Shown here piece after piece: positions 41,693 to 50,229 of a stretch of 64,000 nucleotides of DNA. The DNA is taken from the NCBI RefSeq assembly GCF_037969875.1, contig NZ_CP150218.1:7130001-7194000 (forward strand), written 5' to 3'. The notes beneath the pieces were generated by a model. That model did not search any database. It saw only the letters and a program-made list of their open reading frames with translations, and was not told the origin of the DNA. Position 1 is the stretch's first letter; the number at the start of each line of letters is the position of its first letter. Source of the stretch: Paenibacillus sp. FSL R7-0337. Lineage in GTDB: Bacteria > Bacillota > Bacilli > Paenibacillales > Paenibacillaceae. A program made the position numbers and the translations under genes.

Positions 41693-43825
41693 ATGAGTAC
41701 AATGGTTAGAATGGGTATAGATGTGGGGGGAACCCATACCAAGGCAGTTGCGATTGACAATGCGACACATGAGATTATCGGCAAATCGTCCGTCAAGACA
41801 ACACATGACCATGCCACAGGCGTAGCCGCAGGTGTGGTGAAATGCTTCATGAATTGCCTGGAGGAGAACAATATCCGTCCTGAGGATGTAGTGTTCGTGG
41901 CTCACAGTACAACGCAGGCTACGAATGCGCTGATCGAGGGCGATATTGCCCAGGTGGGCATCATTGGCCTGGCCAAGGGCGGTCTGGAAGGCTGGCTCGC
42001 CAAGCGGCAGACCCGGCTTCAGAATATCGATCTGGGCAACGGTAAGGAGATCAAGATCTACAATAGCTTCCTTAATGTTAAAAAAATGTCCGAAGCCTCC
42101 GTGCTGGCGGTCATTGACGAATTGAAGCAGCAGGGGGCACAGGTTATTGTGCCTTCAATGGCTTTTGGCGTAGATAACGGGCGGCCTGAGGAACTGGTCT
42201 ATATCGAAGCGGAGAAAAAAGGCATGCCGACCACCATGGCCTCCGACATTACGAAATTGTACGGGCTGACCCGGAGAACCCGAACAGCGGCGATTAATGC
42301 AAGCATTCTGCCGAAGATGCTGGATACTGCCAATTCCACAGAGAAGTCTGTGAGGGAGGCCGGGGTCCATGTTCCACTGATGATTATGAGAGGCGACGGC
42401 GGCGTTATGGAGATCACTGAGATGAAGAAGCGGCCTGTTCTGACTATGCTCTCGGGCCCCGCGGCCTCGGTCATGGGCTCACTGATGTATCTTAGAGCCT
42501 CTAACGGGGTATATTTCGAGGTCGGCGGCACAACAACCAATATCGGTGTGATCAAAAACGGCCGTCCCGCCATCGACTATTCCATCGTCGGCGGTCATCC
42601 GACCTATGTCAATTCCCTGGATGTACGGGTGCTCGGCGTGGCCGGCGGGTCCATGATCCGGGCGAACAAGAGTGGAGTGGTCGATGTCGGACCCAGATCG
42701 GCGCATATCGGCGGACTGGATTATTCGGTATTCACCGATCCGGATAAGATCAAGGGAGCGCAGGTCGAATTCTTTTCTCCGAAGCCGGGTGATCCTGCTG
42801 ATTATGTGGCGATCCGGCTGGAGAACGGGGAACGGGTGACGATCACGAACTCCTGCGCGGCGAATGTGCTGGGACTGGTGAAGCCGGAGCATTTCTCCTA
42901 CGGGAATGTGGAAGCGGCCCGAAGAGCGATGCAGGCGCTGGCGGATTACTGCGGAACAACGGTAGAAGATATTGCCAAGCAGATTATGGAGAAGGCGTAT
43001 GCAAAGATCGAGCCGATCATCCTGGCGCTGGCCGAGAAATACAAGCTGGAGAAGGACCAGATCTCCCTGGTGGGTGTCGGCGGCGGAGCGGCTTCGCTGA
43101 TTGTCTATTTTTCCGAGAAAATGGGCCTGAAATACAGCATCCCCGAGAATGCAGAGGTTATCTCTTCCATAGGGGTTGCTCTGTCGATGGTCCGGGACGT
43201 TGTAGAGCGGATTATTCCGTCTCCGTCCAAGGAAGTGATTGCCGCCCTCAAGATGGAAGCCATGAACAAAGCGATTCAGAGCGGGGCCACACCGGAGAGC
43301 ATCGAGATTCATATTGATATTGATCCGCAGACCTCCAAGGTTACAGCCATTGCTACCGGTTCTACGGAAGTGAAGACGACCGAGCTGCTGAAGGAATGCG
43401 ATGAGGCCGAGCTGCAGGAGCTGGCGGCGAAGGATATGCGTATCCCGCTGGAACGGACCAAGCTGCTTGAGAAGACCCGGTATGTCAGTATTTTCGGCGA
43501 ATTGATGGATAAATCCGGTGAAGCCGGGGCGGTCCGCATCCTGGACACCAAGGGCTTCATCAAAGTGCAGAGAGGCCGGGCTATGGCACTTAAGACCACT
43601 GCGGGTGATTACCTGGCTGCGGTTAAGCAGCTGTGGGAGGCTATGGCTGTGTACCAGACAGAGCTGATTGCCAGACCTGACTTTTACCTGTGCATCGGTG
43701 CCCGTGTCATGGACTTTACGGCATCGGACTTCGAACAGCTGGAGCTGCTGATGGATATTGAGGTATCCACATTCGAGCCGGACACGGAGATCGTTGTCGT
43801 GGCGGCTAATATCAAGCAGAGCTAG
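41693..43825 (+). CDS. Hydantoinase/oxoprolinase-like protein (HyuA type)
   Basis: A 710-aa ASKHA-fold protein. The N-terminal phosphate loop MGIDVGGTHTKAVAID, HSTTQATNALIEGD, the TMLSGPAASVMGSLMYL segment and VEVGGTTTN-like FEVGGTTTNIGVI are hallmarks of the hydantoinase/oxoprolinase A family, which couples ATP hydrolysis to lactam or hydantoin ring opening. The usual HyuB partner is absent from the operon. Residues from about 500 onward form an extra C-terminal region. The enzyme may work alone or with a distant partner. CGGAGAAA precedes ATG 41693. Confidence 0.85.
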   Translation: MSTMVRMGIDVGGTHTKAVAIDNATHEIIGKSSVKTTHDHATGVAAGVVKCFMNCLEENNIRPEDVVFVAHSTTQATNALIEGDIAQVGIIGLAKGGLEGWLAKRQTRLQNIDLGNGKEIKIYNSFLNVKKMSEASVLAVIDELKQQGAQVIVPSMAFGVDNGRPEELVYIEAEKKGMPTTMASDITKLYGLTRRTRTAAINASILPKMLDTANSTEKSVREAGVHVPLMIMRGDGGVMEITEMKKRPVLTMLSGPAASVMGSLMYLRASNGVYFEVGGTTTNIGVIKNGRPAIDYSIVGGHPTYVNSLDVRVLGVAGGSMIRANKSGVVDVGPRSAHIGGLDYSVFTDPDKIKGAQVEFFSPKPGDPADYVAIRLENGERVTITNSCAANVLGLVKPEHFSYGNVEAARRAMQALADYCGTTVEDIAKQIMEKAYAKIEPIILALAEKYKLEKDQISLVGVGGGAASLIVYFSEKMGLKYSIPENAEVISSIGVALSMVRDVVERIIPSPSKEVIAALKMEAMNKAIQSGATPESIEIHIDIDPQTSKVTAIATGSTEVKTTELLKECDEAELQELAAKDMRIPLERTKLLEKTRYVSIFGELMDKSGEAGAVRILDTKGFIKVQRGRAMALKTTAGDYLAAVKQLWEAMAVYQTELIARPDFYLCIGARVMDFTASDFEQLELLMDIEVSTFEPDTEIVVVAANIKQS

Positions 43826-43860
43826 GAGCCGCGCGGAAGTGCGTGTAGACAGGGGGACGT

Positions 43861-44544
43861 ATGCAAGTGCAGACGAAGCTGGGAGAGCTGCTGTATCCAT
43901 TACTGGAGGTTGACCATGAGGCTTGGGGAATGTATGCCTTCTCGAGAGACATTCTGAACCGGCGGATTTCGCCGGAGACGAAGCGGGAAATGCTAAAGCA
44001 GGCCAGAGCCTGCGGCATAGAATATGCACAGCGGATGATACTTGAATATGGGACCCGTGATGTCAGGGTGCTTGCTGAACGTATGAACCTGAAGCTGGAA
44101 TTCAAGGATGCGCTCATGACCGGCAAGCGTGTGCTATTCGCCTCCTATACCCCGCCGGACCGGATCGAAATCATGGAAGAACCCTTGCGCAGAGCGGCGG
44201 AGCAGGTACGGGAGGCGGGTCCTGGTCTAGTTGAACTTTTTCCGCAAGCTGGTATAATGAATACTATCCTTGGCCACGAAATTTATCATTTTGTAGAAGA
44301 CCGGTTTGCACAGGAAATATACACCCGGACCGAGCGCATTCTGCTATGGAAGCTGCTGGGCCTGAATAATTATTCTACAATACGCACCTTAAGTGAAGTT
44401 GGAGCCATGGCTTTTACACAGGAACTGAACAGACTGCGGTATTCGCCGTTCATTCTGGACATTCTGTTGTATTACAGCTACGACTCAGCCAGTGCGGAGA
44501 CAATAACCCGTGATGTACTAGGAGTGAGTTCAGGGAAGGTGTAG
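43861..44544 (+). CDS. HExxH-containing hypothetical protein
   Basis: A soluble 227-aa protein, no family recognised. HEIYH at residues 139-143 (context ILGHEIYHFVEDRF) matches the zinc-metallopeptidase HExxH pattern in a helix-like setting. The N-terminal half is helical and charged, and the C-terminal half continues helical (YTRTERILLWKLLGLNNYSTIRTL). The motif is short, so chance occurrence is possible, but the flanking Gly and hydrophobic positions fit metallopeptidases. It lies between hyuA and gntR with 35-nt and 8-nt gaps and so belongs to the operon. Confidence 0.7.
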   Translation: MQVQTKLGELLYPLLEVDHEAWGMYAFSRDILNRRISPETKREMLKQARACGIEYAQRMILEYGTRDVRVLAERMNLKLEFKDALMTGKRVLFASYTPPDRIEIMEEPLRRAAEQVREAGPGLVELFPQAGIMNTILGHEIYHFVEDRFAQEIYTRTERILLWKLLGLNNYSTIRTLSEVGAMAFTQELNRLRYSPFILDILLYYSYDSASAETITRDVLGVSSGKV

Positions 44545-44552
44545 GGAAGCCG

Positions 44553-45221
44553 TTGAAGATTATGAATAACAGTAATTCACTGAATGATGTAACTTACAAT
44601 AGAATAAAAGAAGACATCATGAATATGACGCTCGAGCCAGGAATGGATGTCAGTGTGCAGAAGCTGTCTGAACGCTATGGCGTCAGCCGGACGCCGGTAC
44701 GGGAAGCAGTGGTCCGCCTTCAACAGTCAGGACTGGTGGAAATATATCCTCAGCGCAAAACTGTAGTCTCCAAGATTGATCTGCAAAGAGTCCGCGAGGA
44801 ATGGTTCATCCGGACCTCCCTTGAATCTGCTGTAATCGATGAATTCATCCGCAAATGCAGTGAATTGGTCGCAGATACGATGCAGGAACTGATTAATAAG
44901 CAGAAGAAATATATGGACAAGAAATACTTCAGAGAATTCTATATTAAGGACAACCGGTTCCATCAGCTGATCTTTCAGACGGCCGGGGAGGAGTTATCCT
45001 GGTTCACCATCGAAGAGGTAGCATCCCATTACAATCGTATCCGTCTGCTCTACGGGAAGATGGAGGGGGTGCAGCCGTCCGATATCGATAAGCATGTGAA
45101 GATGGTGGCGGCGACCCGCAAGCGGGATGTGGAAGGGATGCGCAAGGTCGTGATGGAGCATTCCAATACACTGCTGGACCGGGTCCAGAGCATGTCGAAG
45201 CAGTACCCGCAATTCTTCTGA
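44553..45221 (+). CDS. GntR-family regulator
   Basis: An N-terminal winged helix (VSVQKLSERYGVSRTPVREAVVRLQQSGLVEI, about 33-64) is followed by an FCD-type helical effector domain (about 75-215) with the metal-binding-like His residues of the family (DNRFHQLIF, HVKMVAATRKRD, EHSNTLLDR). FadR/FCD members sense organic acids. The start may be TTG 44553 or ATG 44562; the SD GGGAAG suits neither perfectly. It is the last gene of the transporter-hyuA operon and the likely owner of the operator array upstream. Confidence 0.88.
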   Translation: MKIMNNSNSLNDVTYNRIKEDIMNMTLEPGMDVSVQKLSERYGVSRTPVREAVVRLQQSGLVEIYPQRKTVVSKIDLQRVREEWFIRTSLESAVIDEFIRKCSELVADTMQELINKQKKYMDKKYFREFYIKDNRFHQLIFQTAGEELSWFTIEEVASHYNRIRLLYGKMEGVQPSDIDKHVKMVAATRKRDVEGMRKVVMEHSNTLLDRVQSMSKQYPQFF

Positions 45222-45242
45222 TCATACACGCTGTAAAGATTC

Positions 45243-45300
45243 AAGGCGTATACCGAAAGCCTCTCTCTATGGAGGAGGACTTCCGGCATACGCCTTTTGT
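45243..45300 (+). terminator. Terminator of the GntR operon
   Basis: AAGGCGTAT (45243-45251) pairs with ATACGCCTT (45288-45296), with further pairing inside, followed by TTGTTG. It lies between convergent genes. Confidence 0.75.
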
Positions 45301-45325
45301 TGTGATATAAGAAATGATATCACTC

Positions 45326-46474
45326 CTATTGCTGCTTGAGCCGCCGGTAATATAGCCACGTTCTGCCCGCGAACGAACCGAAGAGCAGAATGGACAGGAA
45401 CATAATTGAAGTGTTCCACGCCTGGGATGCGGTGATCCCGTCCCGCAGCATGCTATCAATGAAGGCCGACAGATTAAGGCTGTAGAGCAGGATCATGGGC
45501 AGGAACAGCAGGGTATAGCTGATGGCGATTTTACGTGCCTGCTTCAGGCGGTGGACCGGATCACTATAGATTTCCTGCTGCTCCGCAGCGTTCTGCTCCT
45601 CCCGGCTCCAGAGGGTCCATTTCTGCAGAGAGAAGGGAGAGCTGTAGAGTCTCGTCCAGCCAGCCTCCTGGTGCAGCTCGAAATACCCTTCATCGGCAAT
45701 GACCTGATAGTCGGCGTGATAGGTCATGCGGCGTGGACTTCCCTTACTGAAATGGAACAGCGTTCCTCCGAAGCCTACTTTATAGAGATTCCATCCGTGC
45801 TTCTCTTTGTCCTCCAGCCATTGCTCCAGCCGGTCAGGGGCGTACATCCAGCTGGGCTTCATCCGCGCCATCGTAGTGCCGGCAGGCTTCTGCGGTCCGG
45901 GAGGCTTCTTCAGGTTCTGATGGTTTAGCAGAAATACCTTACTGGCAGCCCGGAGCTTCACTATAGAGTAAATTGCAAGAACAAGCAGGGCCAGGGCTCC
46001 CGCTGCTGCGGTCCAGGTAACGGTCCACAGCGGACTAGGCTGAATGCGGACTGGAGTACCCTGATTGAAGGTGAGCCCTAGTACAAGCAGTGGAATAAGG
46101 GCAATGAGCAGCAAATACACCAGGATTCCCATGAAAAGATAGGAGATGATGCGGTTTCGCCTCAGGACATCCTTACGTGAAGGATAGGCGCTAATCTGTG
46201 ACGGCAGCCGGTCATTCTCGTACAGACTCCATTTTCCTTGCTGCAGCCGCTTGCTCCATCCCTCTGCGGCAAGATAAGGAGACATGGATGAAAGCTTGGC
46301 CGAATGATAAGCCAGCTGATAAGTTAGCCGGATAGGCTCAGCCTGCCGGAAGGTAAAGCGCCGCAGCAGTAAGCTCCATTCTTCCACACGCCATCCCTTG
46401 CCGGCCATATCGGCCAACCAGGCTTCTGTCCCTGGCAGATCATAGCTCCAAAAGGGCCGAAATACAGTTCTCAT
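45326..46474 (-). CDS. DUF2812 membrane protein, duplicated domain
   Basis: A 382-aa protein with two cytosolic DUF2812-like modules (about 1-90: RPFWSYDLPGTEAWLADMAGKGWRVEEW; about 205-290: PDRLEQWLEDKEKHGWNLYKV) separated and followed by pairs of membrane helices (about 108-175 and 320-370). The family is regularly partnered with PadR regulators and has no known activity. It overlaps the padR gene by 4 nt (ATGA). Confidence 0.82.
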   Translation of the reverse strand: MRTVFRPFWSYDLPGTEAWLADMAGKGWRVEEWSLLLRRFTFRQAEPIRLTYQLAYHSAKLSSMSPYLAAEGWSKRLQQGKWSLYENDRLPSQISAYPSRKDVLRRNRIISYLFMGILVYLLLIALIPLLVLGLTFNQGTPVRIQPSPLWTVTWTAAAGALALLVLAIYSIVKLRAASKVFLLNHQNLKKPPGPQKPAGTTMARMKPSWMYAPDRLEQWLEDKEKHGWNLYKVGFGGTLFHFSKGSPRRMTYHADYQVIADEGYFELHQEAGWTRLYSSPFSLQKWTLWSREEQNAAEQQEIYSDPVHRLKQARKIAISYTLLFLPMILLYSLNLSAFIDSMLRDGITASQAWNTSIMFLSILLFGSFAGRTWLYYRRLKQQ

Positions 46475-46842
46475 TGAAATTCCTCCTCACTGGTGACGGC
46501 GTTGCGGTGAAGTTCCTTTAACCTGCCGATTTCAGCGCGCATGACTTCCTTCCCCAGCTCAGACACCTCGTACACCGTCTTTCTCTCTTCATCGGCAAAT
46601 ACGGTAATCAGTCCATCCTTGTTCATTTTGGTCAAGGTTCCATATACCGTACCGGAGCCCAGCCGGAGCCGTCCTTCCGACAATTCCTCCACATGCTTAA
46701 TAATTCCATATCCATGGCGCGGCTTGGTTAAGGACAATAGAATATAGAAGGCCGTCTCTGTCATGGGCACGTACTTTTTTAGAACCTTTTGCGTTGCGGA
46801 CACCGCGTTCACCTGCTTCGTCAATTCATTGTGCCTAGTCAT
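46471..46842 (-). CDS. PadR-family regulator
   Basis: The winged helix core is TETAFYILLSLTKPRHGYGIIKHVEEL and GSGTVYGTLTKMNKDGLITVFADEERKTVYEVSELG, diagnostic of PadR. It is 123 aa from ATG 46842; an internal ATG (residue 27) would give a 97-aa protein closer to the minimal domain, but neither has a strong SD. It is cotranscribed with the DUF2812 gene it presumably controls, and 16-bp direct repeats lie just upstream. Confidence 0.87.
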   Translation of the reverse strand: MTRHNELTKQVNAVSATQKVLKKYVPMTETAFYILLSLTKPRHGYGIIKHVEELSEGRLRLGSGTVYGTLTKMNKDGLITVFADEERKTVYEVSELGKEVMRAEIGRLKELHRNAVTSEEEFQ

Positions 46843-46863
46843 GGCTAAGAAAATATGTCATGT

Positions 46864-46892
46864 TGTGACTATGTCATAATGTGACTATATCA
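46864..46892. promoter_or_regulatory. Direct repeats, candidate PadR operator
   Basis: TGTGACTATGTCA (46864-46876) and TGTGACTATATCA (46880-46892) are 13-bp near-identical direct repeats with 16-bp spacing, 22 bp upstream of the padR start; TATGTCA and TGCGACATA on either side are further half-matches. Confidence 0.5.
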
Positions 46893-46918
46893 CGATGCGA
46901 CATATAATTCAAGCAGAG

Positions 46919-47605
46919 CTACAGTGGCGAAAGAAGCAGAGGCTGGCACAATGGCTGCCAGAGCTCAGGTACAAGCTGGGACTGTGAACAGTAGACCGTC
47001 TGTAAATACTGGCTGATCGGGGCCAGCTTATCCTGGGCCAGCACCTCCTTGATCTCGGACGGCTTGACGGGGATAGCTTGTCCGTTAGAGGACATGAACT
47101 CGGCTAGGGGAAGCAGCATAGCGCAGCTCTTGCGGTATGACATGCGGTGCGGGAACCTGGGGGAGCTGCCGGAATCGTATTTAGACAGCTTGATGCGGGC
47201 GTAGTGACCCGCCAGGACGCTGCGGGCATCGAGCTTCAGCACAGCGAAGACCTCGCCCGGCTCTCTGCGCGAATACATTGCAGCCATTGCGAGGCAATCG
47301 CGCCAGGTCGCCCACAGGAACACATGGCGGTCCAGGCAGCGGCGGAACTCTTCCGCCGTTGTCCCCGGAGCCATCGCCTCAGGCGTAATGCGCAGATGGG
47401 CATTCAGCGTCGCGGCTTGCCCTGTATAGCTTACCCGGTGCGCCGCAGTCCGCCGCTCTCCGGCTGCATGAGCGGGGCTCAGCACCGCAGAGGAATAAAT
47501 GGCGTCAAGGGCAGCCATGGCGGGCAGATTCACTGCCCGGGTGAAATGATAGAAGGAGGTACGGAGCGGGCTTTTGGTAATGGCGTCAATCAGGGAGGGG
47601 TTCAT
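46919..47605 (-). CDS. DUF7002-like hypothetical protein
   Basis: A 228-aa soluble protein. FYHFTRAVNLPAMAALDAIYSS near the start, DRHVFLWATWRDCLAMAAMY, VFAVLKLDARSVL and RIKLSKYDSGSSPRFPHR resemble the DUF7002 group, which has a fold reminiscent of ADP-ribosyltransferase-like or DarT-like proteins. I cannot confirm catalytic residues. It is coupled to the YihY gene by an ATGA overlap, an arrangement I cannot explain. Confidence 0.5.
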   Translation of the reverse strand: MNPSLIDAITKSPLRTSFYHFTRAVNLPAMAALDAIYSSAVLSPAHAAGERRTAAHRVSYTGQAATLNAHLRITPEAMAPGTTAEEFRRCLDRHVFLWATWRDCLAMAAMYSRREPGEVFAVLKLDARSVLAGHYARIKLSKYDSGSSPRFPHRMSYRKSCAMLLPLAEFMSSNGQAIPVKPSEIKEVLAQDKLAPISQYLQTVYCSQSQLVPELWQPLCQPLLLSPL

Positions 47606-48480
47606 GGGAGCTTCTGTCCTTTGAAGGAGCTGAAGGGCATACTATTCACCCTGCGGTTCAGCAGGACCGCGTTGATCTCGCCTCCGGCCAGGATAATGAA
47701 TGAGCTGATATAGAGCCAGATTAGCAGCACTGTTACGCCCCCGAGACTGCCGTAGGTTTTGGAGAAATCACTGAATTGATTGACGTATACCGAGAACAGA
47801 ATCGAGGTCGTAATCCAGCCGATGGTGGTGAACAACGCCCCAGGCATGACCTCCCGCAGCGCCAATCTCCGGCTGGGAGCGATCCAGTACAGCAGGGTGA
47901 AGACGATGAACATCACGAACAGCGGAATCGCGTATTGCAGCAGATCCCAGAGCTTTTGGAATCCGTAGGGAAGATCAACCAGCAGGAAGACTTGCGTCTT
48001 AAGCCAGCTGCCAAGGACCAGTAGCAGAATGCTGAGCAGTACGACGAATCCGATTGTCAAGGTAGCGAGCAGGGCGATCCCCCGGATTTTCCAGAACACT
48101 CTGCTCTCGTCAATCTCGTAGGCACGGTTAAGCCCCTTGATGATAGCATTGATTCCTTTGGAGGCGGCCCACAAGGTAGCCAGCATCCCGAAGGACAACA
48201 GTGTCTGGCTGCGTCCGGCAGATACATCCTGCAGAATCTCTTCTATAATAGAGATGGCTTCGGCGGGCATGATCTGCTCCAGCTGCCCTATATTTTTCTC
48301 CAGCGAGATATTCGCATACCCGATCAGGGTCATGATGAAGATCAGAAAAGGAAACAGGGACAGGATTAAATAATAGGTCAGCTGCGCAGCGATGCCCTGG
48401 ACATCATCGGCGCCTATTTTCACCCATAGCTGCTTGATGAACTTGAAAGTGCCTCTTCTACTGCCGGAAGTGCTGTTCAT
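47602..48480 (-). CDS. YihY/BrkB-family membrane protein
   Basis: A 292-aa membrane protein with about six spans. QGIAAQLTYYLILSLFPFLIFIM, LWAASKGINAIIKGLNRAYE and SYGSLGGVTVLLIWLYISSFIILAGGEINA-type segments (split here) are family signatures. The family was once called ribonuclease BN by mistake, and its function is unsettled. AAGGAGGG lies 5 nt before ATG 48480; the frame opens five codons earlier. Confidence 0.9.
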   Translation of the reverse strand: MNSTSGSRRGTFKFIKQLWVKIGADDVQGIAAQLTYYLILSLFPFLIFIMTLIGYANISLEKNIGQLEQIMPAEAISIIEEILQDVSAGRSQTLLSFGMLATLWAASKGINAIIKGLNRAYEIDESRVFWKIRGIALLATLTIGFVVLLSILLLVLGSWLKTQVFLLVDLPYGFQKLWDLLQYAIPLFVMFIVFTLLYWIAPSRRLALREVMPGALFTTIGWITTSILFSVYVNQFSDFSKTYGSLGGVTVLLIWLYISSFIILAGGEINAVLLNRRVNSMPFSSFKGQKLP

Positions 48481-48699
48481 AGGGCCCTCCTTCATGAATT
48501 CCCGGATAGGCTAACCTGGTAGCCAAATCGTTCCATATATATGTATACCCCGGTGAAATATCCTTTAGTCCGACGGGGTCGTTTTTATTGTAGCATAACG
48601 GGATTAGCTCCATTAAATACACGTGCTGATGAACGGACGCCCCTTACAGGAAATTTAGATACGTTTATCCAATTGTTTGTTGCCAAGAGCGGGAATTAA

Positions 48700-49029
48700 C
48701 TATCTTAGTGGTTCCCCATAGCAGATATGCCAGTGCAGATGCTTCGAGTCCTGATAATTACCGAGATTGGTAATCACTCTGCATGCTCCGTATTCTTCAG
48801 TTACCTGGGCGGCAACCTCCTGGATTACTCCGATAAGCTCAAGCAGCAGCTCATGCTCTTCCACCTGAATGGTTAATAGGGAGGAGATGTGCTGTTTGGG
48901 AATGGCTACAATATGAACAGGGTAAAAGGGTTTGGTATGGTGGTACGCTAAAATATTATCCGTTTCGAAGACCTTGTTAATTACTGTTTTGCCGCTCAAT
49001 ACTTCGTCACAATAGAAATCTTCTGTCAT
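48700..49029 (-). CDS. HIT-family nucleotide-binding protein
   Basis: A 109-aa histidine-triad hydrolase/transferase. The triad is at H97, H99 and H101 (KHLHWHICY), the Bacillales-style variant with Trp between the last two. The N-terminal strand pattern (NILAYHHTKPFYPVHIVAIPKQHISSL) also fits. HIT proteins hydrolyse adenosine phosphoramidates or dinucleotides. AGGAGG is 7 nt upstream. It is monocistronic. Confidence 0.9.
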   Translation of the reverse strand: MTEDFYCDEVLSGKTVINKVFETDNILAYHHTKPFYPVHIVAIPKQHISSLLTIQVEEHELLLELIGVIQEVAAQVTEEYGACRVITNLGNYQDSKHLHWHICYGEPLR

Positions 49030-49275
49030 ATATATCCTCCTAAATGGTGTTTTTTAACTTGTACTATACTGGAAAATAGAGTGCGCCAATAGAGCAATCT
49101 GAAAGAATCTTTCAGGGATTTCTCAAGGAAAGTGACAGGAGAGAATAATTGTCATAGACTGACCATGGTATATTAAGCTAACATATCGATAAAAGGAAAA
49201 TAATGGAGGGTGGCGGGGGACGTGCGGTTGCGCAGACCGGGCGGTTTTTGAAAATAAAGAGAGGGCGAGTGGAAC

Positions 49276-50154
49276 ATGAATGTGGAAGTGTATACGTTAA
49301 ATGCATTTTCGGAAGGGGAGCGTGGCGGTAATCCGGCAGGCGTTGTCTTGGAGCAAGCTCTTTCTCTAGATGCTGCCCAAATGCAGCTCATAGCGAAGGA
49401 ATTGGGCTTTTCGGAGACGGCCTTTATGGAAAAATCCCTGCTTGCGGATTACAAAATCCGCTATTTCACCCCCGCCAGCGAAGTTGATCTGTGCGGACAC
49501 GCCACGATTGCTGCGTTTGGACTAATGCATTCACTGGGTTTGTCAAAGGAAGCGACCTCCTATTCAATAGAAACCAAGGCAGGGATTCTTGATGTCGATA
49601 TTAGCTCCGAGGGTCTTGTTTACTTGTCACAGGTTGTACCACAATTTTTTGAAAGGATATCCTGTGAGGAAATCGCCCCATCTTTGAGGATGGATGCCGA
49701 AGAACTGCAGACAGAGTTGCCCATCCAGATTGTTTCGACAGGCTTGCGGGACATTATGATTCCAATCCGGAGCAGGAAGCTCTTGAATGAGATTCAGCCA
49801 AATTTTGATGCCATAATCGCTATCAGCGAAAAATATGATGTGGTTGGATATCATCTGTTCACGATGGATACTCCAGATGATTCTGCTGCGGAATGCCGGA
49901 ATTTTGCGCCGCTGTACGATATTCCCGAGGAGAGCGCGACAGGAACATCCAATGGTGCCTTACTCAGCTATTTGTACCAATACGGCCAACGATCTTTGCA
50001 GGAAGTGGAGAATGTTATGTTCAGGCAAGGGTATTCGATGGATTGTCCTTCTGAAATTAAGGCTGGATTGCGCCTGAGCGAGAGCGGTGAAATCAATCAG
50101 GTTCGGGTCGGCGGTGCAGTGGCTCGAATTGAACGAAGACATATCATGATATAA
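49276..50154 (+). CDS. PhzF-family isomerase-like protein
   Basis: A 292-aa duplicated-domain protein. YTLNAFSEGERGGNPAGVVLE, KELGFSETAFM, IRYFTPASEVDLCGHATIAAF and EESATGTSNGALLSYL are PhzF signatures; the glutamate in GFSETAFM is the expected catalytic acid/base. No phenazine genes are present, so it belongs to the general PhzF-like group of unknown substrate. GAGGG precedes ATG 49276. Confidence 0.9.
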   Translation: MNVEVYTLNAFSEGERGGNPAGVVLEQALSLDAAQMQLIAKELGFSETAFMEKSLLADYKIRYFTPASEVDLCGHATIAAFGLMHSLGLSKEATSYSIETKAGILDVDISSEGLVYLSQVVPQFFERISCEEIAPSLRMDAEELQTELPIQIVSTGLRDIMIPIRSRKLLNEIQPNFDAIIAISEKYDVVGYHLFTMDTPDDSAAECRNFAPLYDIPEESATGTSNGALLSYLYQYGQRSLQEVENVMFRQGYSMDCPSEIKAGLRLSESGEINQVRVGGAVARIERRHIMI

Positions 50155-50229
50155 ACGGAATCAAAAGTTTGTTAGTAATAAATCTGTGTTTTTCACAGTT
50201 TTATCAAACCTATTATAAGGAGATTGCGC

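Noticed and set aside
42479..44029. Long minus-strand ORF opposite hyuA (516 codons)
   Set aside because: It is a complementary-frame artefact of the real HyuA gene, with no SD and no recognisable domain.
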